Shown: positions 1-13,579 of the stretch, in pieces
Layout of the letters: every line of letters begins with the position of its first letter
Position numbering within the stretch: position 1 is the stretch's first letter
Assembly (NCBI RefSeq): GCF_018991925.1
Contig: NW_024744357.1
Coordinates: forward strand, 2,420,046 to 2,484,045
Direction: 5' to 3'
Origin: Homarus americanus
Taxonomy: Eukaryota; Arthropoda; Malacostraca; Decapoda; Nephropidae
DNA length: 64,000 nucleotides
The notes under the pieces: generated by a model
The model's input: the letters and a program-made list of their open reading frames with translations, nothing else
The model's database searches: none
What the model was told of the DNA's origin: nothing
Translations under genes and position numbers: made by a program

Positions 1-895
1 TGGTGGGTATAATGTGGCGGGTATAATGTGTGGCGGGTATACTGTGTGCCGGGTACTCTGTGTGTGGTGGGTATACTGTGTGGCGGCTGTGTGGTGGGTA
101 TACTGTGTGCCAGGTATACTGTGTGTGGTGCTGTGCTGTGTGGCGGGTATACTGTGTGGCGGGTTGTGTGCGCAGGTGTACTGTGTGGTGCTGTGCTGTG
201 CGGGTATACTGTGTGGTGGTGCTGTGTGGGGCATGCGCGGGTATAATGTGCCAGGGCGCCTGTGTGGTTGTGCTGTGTGGCGGTGTTGCTGTGTGGCGGT
301 TATAATGTGCCGGTATCTGTGGTGCTGTATACTGTGTGGCGGGTAAACTGTGTGCCGGGTATAATGTGTGCCGAGGTACTGTTGTGGTGCTGTGCACTGT
401 GTGGCGGGTATACTGCGCGGGTATACTGTGTGGTGCTGTACTGTGTGGCGGGTATGCTGTGTGGTGCTATGCTGTGTGCGCCTGTGTGCCGGATGCTGTG
501 TGGTGCTACTGTGTGCCAGGCATGCGTGACGCTGTACTGTGTGGCGGGTATACTGTGGTGCTATGCTGTGCGGTATACTGTGTGCCGGATATGCTGTGTG
601 GTGCTACTGTGCCAGGCATACTGTGTGCCGGATATACTGTGCGGCATGCATGTGGCGCTGTGCTGTGCCTGGCTATTGTGTTGCTTTCTGTGTGCAGGCA
701 TACTGTGTGCCGGATATACTGTGTGGCGGGTATACTGTGTGGTACTATACTGTGTGCCGGGAATACTGTGTGGACAATACTGTGTGCCGGTATATGGTGT
801 GGTGCTATGCTGTGTGGTGGGTATACTGTGTGGTGGGTTGCTGTGTGGTGGTGCATGTGCGGCGCCTCTGTTTGAGGCTGTACGGTGTGGTGCCA
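1..895. repeat. GT-rich minisatellite, about 16-bp unit
   Basis: The stretch is built from variants of gtgtggcgggtatact mixed with shorter ctgtgtggtg-type units. Units differ by substitutions and small indels, so phase drifts. It starts at the window edge, so the array probably continues to the left. Open frames rich in Cys, Val and Trp across it are periodicity artefacts. Confidence 0.9.
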
Positions 896-940
896 TACAC
901 AGTATTTACCCTATAAAACAATCAAAACGGACGTACAAGG

Positions 941-1060
941 GTGTCAACCAACAGGGGAACAAGTAGGTGTTTCTATCAACCAATAGGACTCGAGGGGCAC
1001 TTTATCAGCCAATAGGACACGTGAAGGCGTTTTTATCAGCCAACAGGACACGAGTCGTTT
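941..1060. promoter_or_regulatory. CCAAT-box cluster, left side of the 25-bp array
   Basis: Four copies of a roughly 30-bp unit carry tatcarccaayaggac. Their CCAAT or CCAAC cores start near 948, 980, 1009 and 1040. The unit resembles an NF-Y-type CCAAT box, but whether any protein binds is inference. The following 200 bases, to about 1260, look single-copy and hold no gene I can support. Confidence 0.45.
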
Positions 1061-1261
1061 TATCATAACTAGGAGAATCGCCGCCTCCGGGCGCGCTCAT
1101 CCACTGGGCACATTAGGACGCCACCCTCGAGGGCTCTACATTGTCTCTTTATTTCAAAACTTCTTCTTCCATCAATAGTTCATTAACGGTGTATGTAAGT
1201 TCCACTATGTTTTTCGACAACAGTAAAAAGTATATTTTTTAGCATTAAACTGTTATTATTA

Positions 1262-3118
1262 TATTGTCTAATCATCACTACATATAACACCACCCATCAT
1301 CACTACATATATACACTACATATAACTTACCCATATCACTACATATAACATCATCATCACTACATATAACACCATCCATCATCACTACATAACATCACCT
1401 ATCATCACCATATAACATCATCCATCATCACTACCTATACACCACCATCATCACTCATATAACACCATCTATCATCACTACATCATAATATATTAACCAT
1501 AACATCATCTCTTCATTAACCCTGCTTCATCCATCATCACCATATAACATCATCATCATCACCATATATTACCACCCATCATCACTATAAACACCATCTA
1601 TCATCTCATTACAACATAATACTTCCCCCTCCACCATCATGCTACATAACACCATCCATCATCACCATATATCATATCATCACTACATATAACTTTATAT
1701 CATCACTACATATAACACCACCATCATCACTACATATAACACCATCTATCATCACTACATATAACATCATCCATCATCAATAAATATAACACCACCATCA
1801 TCACTACATATAATTCACCCATCATCACTACATATAGCCACACCTCATCTTATAACACCCATCACTACATATAACACCACCCATCATCACCTTAAGCACA
1901 CCTAATCACCATATAACACCACCATCATCACTACATATAACATCATCTATCATCACTACATATAACACCATCCATCATCACTACATATAACACCATATCT
2001 ACATATACTACATATATACCCATCATCACTACATATAACATCATATCATCACTACATATAACACCATCCATATCCTACATATAACACCACCATCATCACT
2101 ATATAACACCACATTCATCACTACATACCACCATCACTTCCATATAACACCACCCATCATCACTACATATAACATCATCTATCATCACTACATATAACAC
2201 CATCCATCATCCTGCATATAACACCCATCATCACTACATATAACATCATCTATCATCACCATACATTTCCATCCATCATCACTACATATAACACCTCATC
2301 ACTACATATAGCACCACCCATCATCACTACATATAACACCACCCATCATCACTACAACACCACCCATCATCACTACATATGGCACCACCCATCATCACTA
2401 CATATAACACCACCCATCATCCTTCCATAACATCATCTATCATCACTACATATAACACCATCCATCATCACTACATATAACACCATCATCACCATATATG
2501 TCATATATATATTTAACCATTCATCTCTACATATAACATCATCCATCATCACCATATAACACATCCATCATCACTACATATATTATCCATATCACTACAT
2601 ATAACACCATCATCACACTACCTTCTACCCATCATCACTATATAACACCATCATCACTACATATAACACCATCCATCATCATATAACACCATCATCATCA
2701 CTACATATAACACCATCCCATCATACTACACCCCATACTACATATAACATCATCTATCATCACTACATATAAACCACCCTAACCCTAATATATCATTATA
2801 TCACCATATAACACCATCATTCATCACTACATATAACATCTATCATCAATACACTATAACATCATCTATCATCACTACATATAACACCACCCATCATCAC
2901 TACATATACACCACCTCATCACTACATACCTACCATCATCATTCATATGCATTTACATCATACTACACACAACACCATCCATCATATATATTACCCATCA
3001 TCACTACATATAACATCATCTATCATCACTACATATAACACCACATCATCACTACATATAACATCATCTATCATCACCACATATACCACCATCCATCATC
3101 ACTACACCCCTTTTAATC
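1262..3118. repeat. 25-bp AC/AT-rich minisatellite
   Basis: The repeated core is catcatcactacatataaca followed by ccac or a variant, with the full unit about 25 bp. That implies roughly 70 copies, with frequent internal deletions and alternation of ccac, ccat and tcat ends. No coding potential is seen. The array is bracketed by CCAAT clusters at 941-1060 and 3131-3240. Confidence 0.93.
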
Positions 3119-3130
3119 ATCAATACACTG

Positions 3131-3240
3131 TGTTAGCCAATAGGAAAGAAAACAGATGATTCTATCAGCCAATCAGAAACACGAACAGCCAGTAGTTTTA
3201 GCAAATAGGAAGCAATAATCCGCTTCCATCAGCCAATCAG
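3131..3240. promoter_or_regulatory. CCAAT-box cluster, right side of the 25-bp array
   Basis: Cores start at 3137 (gttagccaatagg), 3169 (tatcagccaatcag) and 3233 (catcagccaatcagg), with degenerate ccagt and caaat versions between. The copies at 3169 and 3233 match the classic NF-Y context cagCCAATcag. The same phrase ending tatcagccaat occurs in the cluster at 941-1060, so the two clusters belong to one repeat family. A regulatory role is inference. Confidence 0.45.
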
Positions 3241-3289
3241 GTGGAAGATGCCCTCAGAAGAAGACAAACCAAAACAGAACGCATGGAAC

Positions 3290-6200
3290 AGACATTACCA
3301 CCAAGACAACAGACATACCCACCAGACAGACATACAGACACCCACCAGACAGACATACAGACATACCCACCAGACAGACATACAGACATACCCACCAGAG
3401 ACATACGACATACCCACAGAGACACAGACATACCCACCAGACAGACATACAGACATACCCACCAGAACATATCAGAATACCCACAGAGACATACAGACAT
3501 ATCCACCAGAGACATACAGACATACCCACCAGCAGCCACAGACTAGCCACCAGACAGACATACCCACCGAGACATACAGACACCCACAGAGACATACAGA
3601 CCACCAAGAGACATGGAACATACCACCAGAGACATACAGACACCCACCAGAGACATACAGACACTACCAGAGAGACATGCAGACATACCCACAGACAGAC
3701 ATACCCACCAGAGACATACAGACGTACCCACCAGAGACATACAGACATACCCACCAGAGACATACAGACACCCACCAGACAGACATACCCACCAGACAGA
3801 CATACAGACATACTCCCCAGGACTACAGACCACCAGAGACGACATACCCACCAGAGAAGACAGACAGACCCCATACAGACATACCAGACAGACCCACCAG
3901 AGGCTACAGACATACCCACCAGAGAGACATACAGCACAACACCCACCAGAGACATACAGCATGCCCACCAGAGACATACAGACACCACAGAGACATACAG
4001 ACATACCCACCAGACAGCAGAACGACATACCCCACAGAGACATACAGACATACCCAGAGACATACAGACACCAGGCCACAGAGACATCAGAACCACAGGG
4101 AACCCACCAGACATACAGACATACCACCAGACAGACAGACCACAGAGACATACAGACATACCCACCAGAGACATACAGACATACCCACCAGAAGACATAC
4201 AGACATACCCACAGAGACATACAGACATACCCAGATATCCACCAGAGACATGCAGACCCCCACCCACCAGAGACATAAGACATACCACAGAGACCACAGA
4301 CATACCCACCAGAGAGCATACAGACATACCCACCAGAGACACATCAGACATACCCAGAGACGAATACCCAGAGACATACAGACATACCAGAGAGACATAC
4401 AGACATACCCACAGAGACATGAATTCCCACCAGAGACATACAGACATACCCACCAGAGACATACAGACATGCCACAGAGACATGGACATACCCACCAGAG
4501 ACATAGACATGCCACGAGACAGCAAGACATACCCCACGCAGAGACATGCAGACATGCCACCAGAGACATACAGACATACCCACCAGGACATAGACATGCC
4601 ACAGAGACGGACATACCCACAGAGACATGCAGACACACACAAGAGACATACAGACATACCCACCAGAGCATAGACATACCTGAGAGACATACAGACACTC
4701 CAAGACTAACAGACATACCCACCAGAGACATACAGACATACCCACAAGAGAGACATACAGACATACACCAGAGACATACCTTACCACCAGAGACAGCCAC
4801 CAGACAGTACAGACATGCAGACATACCCACCAGAGAACATACAGACATACCCACCAGAGACATACAGACATCACCACCAGAGACATACAGACATACCCAA
4901 CAGAGACATACAGACATACCCACCAGACAGCATGCAGACATACCCACCAGAGACATACAGACATACCCTAGAGACATACAGACATACCCACCAGAGACAT
5001 GAACCATACCCACCAGAGACATCAGACACCCACCAGAGAGACATACCCAGACACGAGACATACAGATACCCAAGAGACATACCACAGAGACATACAGACA
5101 TACCAGAGACATACAGACATACCACCAGAGACATGACAGACACCACAACACAGACATACCCACAGAGAGACATACAGACATGCCCACCAGAGACATACAG
5201 TACCCACCAGACATACAGACATACCCACCAGAGAGACAAAAGACATACAGACACTACAGAGACATACAGACATACCCACCAGAGACATCAAGACATACAG
5301 CACCACCAGAGACATACAGACATACCCACCAGGAACACAGACATACCCACCAGAGACCACAGAGACATATAGACCTTACCCACCAGAGACATACAGACGC
5401 CCACCAGAGACATACAGACATACCCACCAGAGACATACAGACATACCCCCAGAGACATACAGACATGGACAGCACACCAGACACCAGAGACATACAGACA
5501 TACCCACCAGAGACATACAGACATACCCACCAGAGACATAGACATACCCACCAGGACATAGACATTGCCCACAGAGACATACAGACAGACCCACCAGAGA
5601 CGACCAGAGACATACAGACATACCCCCAGAGAGCATAGACACACCAGAACCCGAGAGACATACAGACATACCCACAGAGACATAGACATACCCACCAGAG
5701 ACATACAGACATACCCACCAGAGACATACAGACATACCCACCAGAGACATGCAGACATACACAGAGACATACGCCACAGAGACATACACACCACCAGAGA
5801 CATACAGACATACCAGAGACATACAGACACCCCACCGAGACACCTGGCATACCACCAGAGACATACCATACCCCACCAGAGACATACAGACATACCCACC
5901 AGAGACATACAGGTACAGAGACACTTCCCACCAGAGACATACAGACATACCCACCAGAGACATAGACATACAGAGCAAGACATACAGACATACCACCAGA
6001 GACATAGACATACCCACCAGAGACATACAGACAGATACAGAGACATGCAGACATACCCACAGAGACATACAGACATACCCACCAGAGCTACAGACATACC
6101 CACCAGATACAGACATCCATGAGATACGAACCCACAGAGACATAGACATTACCCACCAGAGACATACAGACATACCCACCAGAGACATACAGACATCACC

Positions 6201-8795
6201 CACAGAGACATACAGACATACCCACCAGAGACATACAGACATGCCACAGAGACATACAGACGCCACCAGAGACATACGAACACCACCAGAGACATACAGA
6301 CATAACCACAGGACATACAGACATACCCAGAGAGACATAGACATACCCACAGAGACATACAGACACCCACCAGAGACATACAGACATACCCACCAGAGAC
6401 ATAGACATACCTGAGACATACAGACAGACCCACCAGAGACATACAGACATACCCACCAGAGACATACAGACATACCACCAGAGACATACAGACATACCCA
6501 CCAGAGACATAGACATACCCACCAGAGACATGACAGACCCACCAGGCATAAACATACCCACCAGGCATACAGACACCGACCAAGACATACAGACATACCC
6601 ACCAGAGACATACAGACATACCCACCAGAGACATAGACATACCCACCAGAGACATACAGACATACGACTACAGACATCCACAGAGACATACAGACATACC
6701 ACAAGGACATGCAGACATACCAAGAGACATACAGACGCCCCACCAGAGACATGCAGACATACCCACCAGAGACATACAGACATACCCACCAGAGACATAC
6801 AGACATACCCACCAGAGACATACAGACATACCACCAGAGACATACAGACATACCCACCAGGACAGACATACCCACAGGACATACAGACTACCACAGAGAC
6901 ATAGACATACCCACAGAGACATAGACATACCCACCAGAGAGCATACAGACATACCCACCAGAGACATACAGACCACCACAGAGACACCAGACATACCAGA
7001 GACATACAGACATGCACAGAGACATACAGACATACCCACACCAGACAGTCCAGACATACCCACCAGAGACATAGACATACCCACCAGAGACATACAGACA
7101 TACCCACAGAGAGACATACAGACATACCCACCAGAGACATACAGACATACCACCAGAGACATACAGACATACCCACCAGAGACATACAGACATACCCACA
7201 GAGAGCATACAGACATACCCACCAGAGACATAGACATACCCACCAGAGAGACATGGCCACTACACCAGAGACATACAGACATACCCACACAGACATACAG
7301 ACATACACAGACATACCAGAGACATGCCCACCAGAGACATACAGACATACCCACCAGAGACATACAGACATACCCACCAGAGACATACAGACATGCCCCA
7401 CCAGAGACATACAGACATACCCACAGAGACATAGACACTACAGAGACATAACCTCCACAGAGACATACAGACATACCCTGAGAGACATACAGACACTGCC
7501 ACCAGAGACATACAGACACCCACCAGACATAGACATACCCACCAGAGAGACATACAGACACTCCAAGACATACACCCACAGAGACATACAGACATACCCA
7601 CCAGAGATACAGACATACCCACCAGAGACATACAGACATACCCACACCCCAGAGACATACAGACGCCCACACAACATGACATACCCACCAGAGACATACA
7701 GACATACCACAGAGACATACAGACCCACCAGAAGCATACAGACACCACCAGAGCTGCTCATGCCACCAGAGACATAGACATACCTAGGAGACATACAGAC
7801 ATACCCACCAGAGCAACCCACCAGAACATAGACATACCCACCAGAGACATACAGACATACCTGAGACATACAGACATACCCACCAGAGACATACAGACAT
7901 ACCAGAGACATACAGACATACCCACCAGAGACATACAGACATACCCACCAGAGACATACAGACATACCCACCAGACAGTCATACAGACATACCACAGAGA
8001 CATACAGACATACCCACCAGAGAGACATACAGACATACCCACCAGAACATAGACATACCCACCAGAGACATAGACATACCCACAGAGACATACAGACATA
8101 CCCACAGAGACATACAGACATACCCACCAGAGACATACAGACATACCCACCAGAGACATAGACATACCAGACATACAGACACTTACCAGAACATACAGAC
8201 ATACCCACCAGAGCATAGACATACCCACAGAGACATACCAGACATACCACAGAGACATACAGACATACCCACCAGAGACATACAGACATACCCACCAGAG
8301 ACATACAGACATACCCACCAGAGACATACAGACATACCCACCAGACAGCATACAGACATACCCACCAGAGACATACAGACATACCCACCAGACAGACATA
8401 CAGACATACCCACCAGACAGACATACAGACATACCCACCAGACAGTCATACAGACAATACCCACCAGAGACATACAGACACCCACCAGACAGTCATACAG
8501 ACATACCCACCAGAGACATACAGACATACCCACCAGAGACATACAGACATACCCACCAGAGACATAGCAGACATACCCACCAGAGACATACAGACATACC
8601 CACCAGAGACATACAGACATACCCACCAGAGACATACAGACATACCCACCAGAGACATACAGACATACCCACCATACAGACATACCCACCAGAGACATAC
8701 AGACATACCCACCAGAGACATACAGACATACCCACCAGACACATAGACATACCCACCATACAGTCATACCCACCAGAGCCATACAGACATACGGA
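3290..8795. repeat. 23-bp minisatellite, 5.5 kb
   Basis: The unit is catacccaccagagacata followed by caga, about 23 bp, giving some 240 copies. Early copies are heterogeneous, with cagacagacat variants. Copies at about 8230-8750 are nearly identical. Because 23 is not a multiple of three, all three frames cycle through the same peptides on both strands. This explains the many long frames here (Thr/His/Gln-rich on plus, Val/Cys/Leu-rich on minus), which should not be read as genes. Confidence 0.95.
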
Positions 8796-8802
8796 CATTC
8801 AG

Positions 8803-8868
8803 ACACAAAGGTCAATTTGACTTGCACCATCAGAGCACAGGACGAGGGAGTAACTTCCACAATCAGAG
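8803..8868 (+). CDS. Candidate short internal exon with an Ig-like reading (unproven)
   Basis: An island of non-repetitive sequence lies between the 23-bp array and the next array. It has an acceptor-like ttcag just before 8803 and a donor-like AG|GTAAAA at 8869. The 66-nt interval is a multiple of three. In the frame with phase-1 borders on both sides it reads through without a stop as TKVNLTC followed by TIRAQDEGVTSTIR. VNLTC resembles an immunoglobulin-fold strand B, and 1-1 phase exons are usual for Ig domains. Against it: no polypyrimidine tract, very short length, and no neighbouring exon found. It may be chance; no family is assigned. Confidence 0.22.
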
Positions 8869-8894
8869 GTAAAAAACAATATTAAGCAAATGAG

Positions 8895-11800
8895 AGATGG
8901 GCGAGTGTGATGTAGTGTGATGTAGTGTGATGTAGAGTGATGTAGAGTGATGTAGTGTGATGTAGTGTGGTGTAGAGTGATGTAGTGTGATGTAGTGTGG
9001 TGTAGAGTGATGTAGTGTGATGTAGTGGTGTAGAGTGATGTAGTGTGTGATGTAGTGTGATGTAGTGTGATGTAGTGTGATGTAGTGTGATGTAGTGTGG
9101 TGTAGAGGATGTAGTGTGATGTAGTGTGGTGTAGTGGATGTAGTGTGATGTAGAGTGATGTAGGTGGTGTAGTGTGTGATGTAGAGTGATGTAGTGTGAT
9201 GTAGAGTGTGTAGAGTGATGTAGTGTGATGTAGAGGATGTAGTGTGATGTAGTGTGGGTGTAGTGGATGTAGAGTGATGTAGTGTGATGTAGTGATGTAG
9301 AGGGTGTAGAGGATGTAGTGTGATGTAGTGTGATGTAGAGGTGTGATGTAGAGTGGTGTAGGAGGATAGTGTGATGTAGAGGATGTAGGGTGTAGTGTGA
9401 TGTAGTGTGATGTAGTGTGATGTAGAGTGGTGTAGTGTGATGTAGTGTGGTGTAGTGTGATGGATGTAGTGTGATGTAGTGTGATGTAGAGTGGTGTAGT
9501 GTGATGTAGTGTGATGTAGTGGGATGTAGGTGTGATGTAGAGGATGTAGTGTGATGTAGTGTGATGTAGTGTGATGTAGAGGATGTAGTGATGTAGTGTG
9601 GTGTAGTGTGATGTAGTGTGATGTAGTGTGATGTAGAGGATGTAGTGTAGAGTGATGTAGTGTGATGTAGAGGATGTAGTGTGATGTAGAGTGGTGTAGG
9701 TGATGTAGAGATGTAGTGTGATGTAGTGTGATGTAGAGTGGTGTAGTGTGTGTAGTGTGATGTAGAGGGTGTAGAGGATGTAGGTGATGTAGTGTGATGA
9801 GTGGTGTAGTGTGATGTAGTGTGATGTAGAAAGATGTAGAGTGATGTAGTGTGGTGTAGTGTGATGTGTGTATGATTGGATGTACTGTGATGTAGTGGTA
9901 TAGTGTGATGTAGTGTGATGTAGGTGATAAGTGATGTAGAGTGTGTATAGTGTGATGTAGTGTGATGTAGTGGGATGTAGAGTGATGTAGAGGATGTAGA
10001 GTGATGTAGAGTGATGTAGAGGAGAGAGTGATGTACTGTGATGTAGAGTGATGTAAGTGATGAAGTGATGTAGATGGATGGAGTGATGTAGTGTGATGTA
10101 GTGTGATGTAGGAGGGTGAGGATGTAGTGTGATGCTGTAGTGTGTAGTGTGATGTAGTGTGATGAGTGATGTAGAGTGGTGTGTGATGTGTGTGATGTAG
10201 AGTGATGTAGTGTATGGGAGAGAGTGATGTAGTGTGATGCAGAGGATGTAGTGATGCAGAGTGATACAGAGTAGGATGTAGTGTGATGTAGTGTGATGCA
10301 GAGTGATGTAGGTGATGCAGAGTGATGTAGTGTGATGCAGAGTATGTAGTGTGATGGTGATACAGTGTGATGTAGTGTGATATAGTGTGATGGTGAGGAT
10401 GGAAGATGTAGTGTGATGAATGATGGTGTGTGATATAGTGTGATGATGATGCAGAGTGATGTAGTGTGATGAAAGTATGAGTGATGTAGTGAAATAGTGT
10501 GATGCAGAGGATGTAGTGATGGAGTGAAGCATATGATGTAGTGTGATGCAGAGTGATGTAGTGGTGTGATGAGTGTGATGTAGTGTGATGGTGAAGTAGG
10601 ATGAGAGAATGGTAGTGGTGATGTAGTGATGAGATGCAGAGTGATGTAGTGTGATGTAGTGCGATATAGTGATGCAGAGTGATGTAGTGTGATGCAGAGG
10701 ATGTAGCATGATGTAGTGTGACAGAGTGATGTAGGTGAATAGTGATGCAGAGTGATGTAGTGTGATGTAGTGCGATATAGTGTGATGCAGAGTGATGGAG
10801 TGATGCAGAGTGATGTAGTGGATGAAAGATGCAGAGTGATGTAGTGTGATGGTGGAAGTGTGATGCAGAATGATGTAGTGTGATGCATGATGTAGTGTGA
10901 TGTGGATGAGAGTGATGTAGTGTGATGCAGAGGATGTAGTGTATGTAGTGTGATGCAAAGTGATGTGGATGTAGTGTGATGCAGAGATGGAGTGTGATGT
11001 AGTGTGATAGTGTGATGTAGTGTGATACAGAGTGATGTAGTGTGAAATAGTGTGATGCCGATGATGGTGTGATGCAGAGTGATGTAGTGTGATGTAGTGG
11101 ATGCAGTGATGTAGTGATATAGTGTGATGCAGAATGATGTAGTGTGATGCAGAGTGATGTAGTGTGATGTAGTGTGATGCAGAGTGATGTAGTGTGATGT
11201 AGAGTGATGTAGTGTGATGTAGTGTGATGCAGGGTTGATGTAGTGTGATGTAGAGTATTTTGGTGATGCAGTGTGATGGATATGTAGTGTGATGCAGAGT
11301 GATGTAGTGTGATGTAAGGATATAGTGTGATGCAGAGGATGTAGTGTGATGAGTGATGTGGATGTGATGCAGAGTGATGTAGATGGTGAGTGATGTAGTG
11401 TGATGCAGAGGATGTAGTGTGATATAGTGAGAGCATGAAGTATGTAGTGTGATGCAGAGTGAGATGCAGAGGATAGTGTGATGTAGTGTGATGCAGAGTG
11501 AGTGTGATAGTGTGATGCAGGATGTAGTGTGATGCAGAGTGATGTAGAGGATGCAGAGTGATGTAGTGTGATGAGGTAGTGTGATGCAGAGTGATGTAGT
11601 GTGATGTAGTGTGATGTAGAGTGATGCAGACAGAGGAGTGATGTAGTGTGATGCAGAGTGATGTAGTGTATATAGTGTGATGCAGAGTGATGGTGTGATG
11701 GATGTAGTGTGATGTAGAGTGATAGTGATGAAGATGTGATGAAGAGGTGATGATAGTGTGATGCAGAGTGATGTAGTGTGATGCAGAGTGATGTAGTGTA

Positions 11801-12080
11801 TGTAAGGATGTAGTGGATGTAGTGTGATATAGTGTTACAGAGTGATGTAGTGTGATGTAGTGTGATATATGTAGGTGATGCAGAGGATGTGTGTGATGTA
11901 GTGTGATGCAGAGTGATGTAGTGATGCAGAGGGTGTAGTGTGAGAGTGATGTAGTGTGATGCAGAGTGATGTAGTGTGATGTAGTGTGATGTAGAGTGAT
12001 GTAGAGTGATGTAGTGTGATGTAGTGTAATGCAGAGAGTCGTTGTGTGATGTAGTGTGTTGTGGTGTGACGCATTGTGAC
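8895..12080. repeat. 10/20-bp GT-rich minisatellite (gtgatgtagt family)
   Basis: From 8895 to about 10200 the array is mostly 10-bp gtgatgtagt with gtgatgtaga and gtggtgtaga variants. From about 10200 to 12010 a 20-bp higher unit, gtgatgcagagtgatgtagt, dominates. Minus-strand frames of up to about 850 codons rich in His, Thr, Ser and Tyr run through it only because stop codons are rare in this motif. No gene is supported. Confidence 0.94.
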
Positions 12081-13570
12081 GGATGGTAATGCAGTGTTAT
12101 GTAGCATGCCGGAGTGTGAAGATGATTGAGTGTGACGCAGTGTAATCAGGTATAAATGTTACATGGTATGGTGCAGTCTAAGTGTGACGCAATGTATGGC
12201 ATGGTGTATGATGTAGAGCGACGCAATGTATGGCATGTGTGAGGTAGTGTGACGCATGTATGGTGTAGTGTGACGCAATGTATGGCATGGTGGTGACGAA
12301 TGTATGGTGGTAGTGTGACGCAATGTGCATGGTGTATGGTGTAGTGACGCAATGTATGGCATGGTGTATGGTGTAGTGTGACGCAATGTATGGCATGGTG
12401 TGTGGTGACGCAATGTATGGCATGGTGTATGGTAGTGTGATGCAATATATGGCATGGTGTATGGTGTAGTGTGACGCAATGTGTGGCATGGTGGGGGTAG
12501 TATGACGCACGTATGGCATGGTGTGGTGTAGTGTGACGCAATATATGGCATGGTGTAGTGTGACGCAATATATGCATGGTGTATGGTGTAGTATGACGCA
12601 ATGTATGGCATGGTGTATGTGTGACGCAATGTATGGCATGGTGGGTGTGTGTGACGCAATGTGTGGAGGTGTAGGACGCAATGTATGGCATTGTGTATGG
12701 TGTAGTATGATAGTGTGACGCAATGTATGAGATGGTGTATGGTGTAGTGACGCAATGCATGGCATGGTGTATTGTGAAGCAATGTATGGCATGGTGAATG
12801 GTGTATTGTGACGCAATGTATGGCATGGTGTATGGTGTAGTGTGACGCAATGTATGAGATGGTGTAGTGACGCAATGTATGTGGTGTATGGTGGTGTGAC
12901 GCAATGTAGGGCATTGTGTGTGGTGTAGTGTGACGCAATGTATGGCATTGTGTATGGTGTGGTGTGACGCAATATATGGCATTGTGTATGGTGTAGTGTG
13001 ACGCAATGTGGATAGTTTACTGACGCAATGTGGCATGGTGTGGTGTAGTGTGACGTAATGTGGGGCATGGTGTAGTGTGTTGTGACGCAATGTATGGCAT
13101 GGTGTATTGTCGCAATGTATGGCATGGTGTATGGTGTAGTGTGACGCAATGTATGGCATTGTGTATGGTGTAGTGTGACGCAATGTATGGCATTGTGTAT
13201 GGTGTGGTGTGACGCAATGTATGAGATGGTGTACTGACGCAATGTATGGCATGGTGTATGGTGTAGTGTGACATGTATGGCATGGTGTGGTGTGTAGTGT
13301 GACGCAATGTGGCATGGTGTGTGTGGCGTGGATGGTGTATGTAGTGTGACGCAATGTAGGTATGTATGTGGTGACGCAATGTATGGCATGGTGTAGTGTG
13401 ACTCAATATATGGCATGTTGTATGGTGTAGTGTGACGCAATATATGGCGTGGTGTATGGTGTAGTGTGACGCAATGTATGGAATCTTGTATGCTGTAGTG
13501 TGAAGCAATGTATGGCATGGTGTAGTGTGAGGCAATATATGGCATGGTGTAGTGTGACGCAGTATGTAGC
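12081..13570. repeat. 34-bp GT-rich minisatellite
   Basis: After a 90-bp transition in which gtgatgtag grades into gtgtgacgcat, the array settles on a unit of about 34 bp. The unit contains gtgtgacgcaatgtatggca followed by tggtgtatggtgta. There are roughly 40 copies, some with internal repeats of tggtgta lost. It shares gtagtgtga with the preceding array, which suggests local derivation. Open frames here are artefacts. Confidence 0.92.
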
Positions 13571-13579
13571 AGTGTAACG

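Noticed and set aside
3248..8424. Many long frames of Thr/His/Gln/Pro or Val/Cys/Leu/Met repeats
   Set aside because: Artefacts of the 23-bp array, in which all three frames of a strand cycle through the same peptide.
3290..8795. CRISPR-like regular repetition
   Set aside because: Units are directly adjacent with no unique spacers, the genome is eukaryotic, and there are no cas genes.
8863..11436. Very long minus-strand open frames (up to about 857 codons) rich in His, Thr, Ser and Tyr
   Set aside because: They lie wholly in the 10/20-bp satellite; the motif lacks stops in some frames. No start context, no domains, periodic peptide only.
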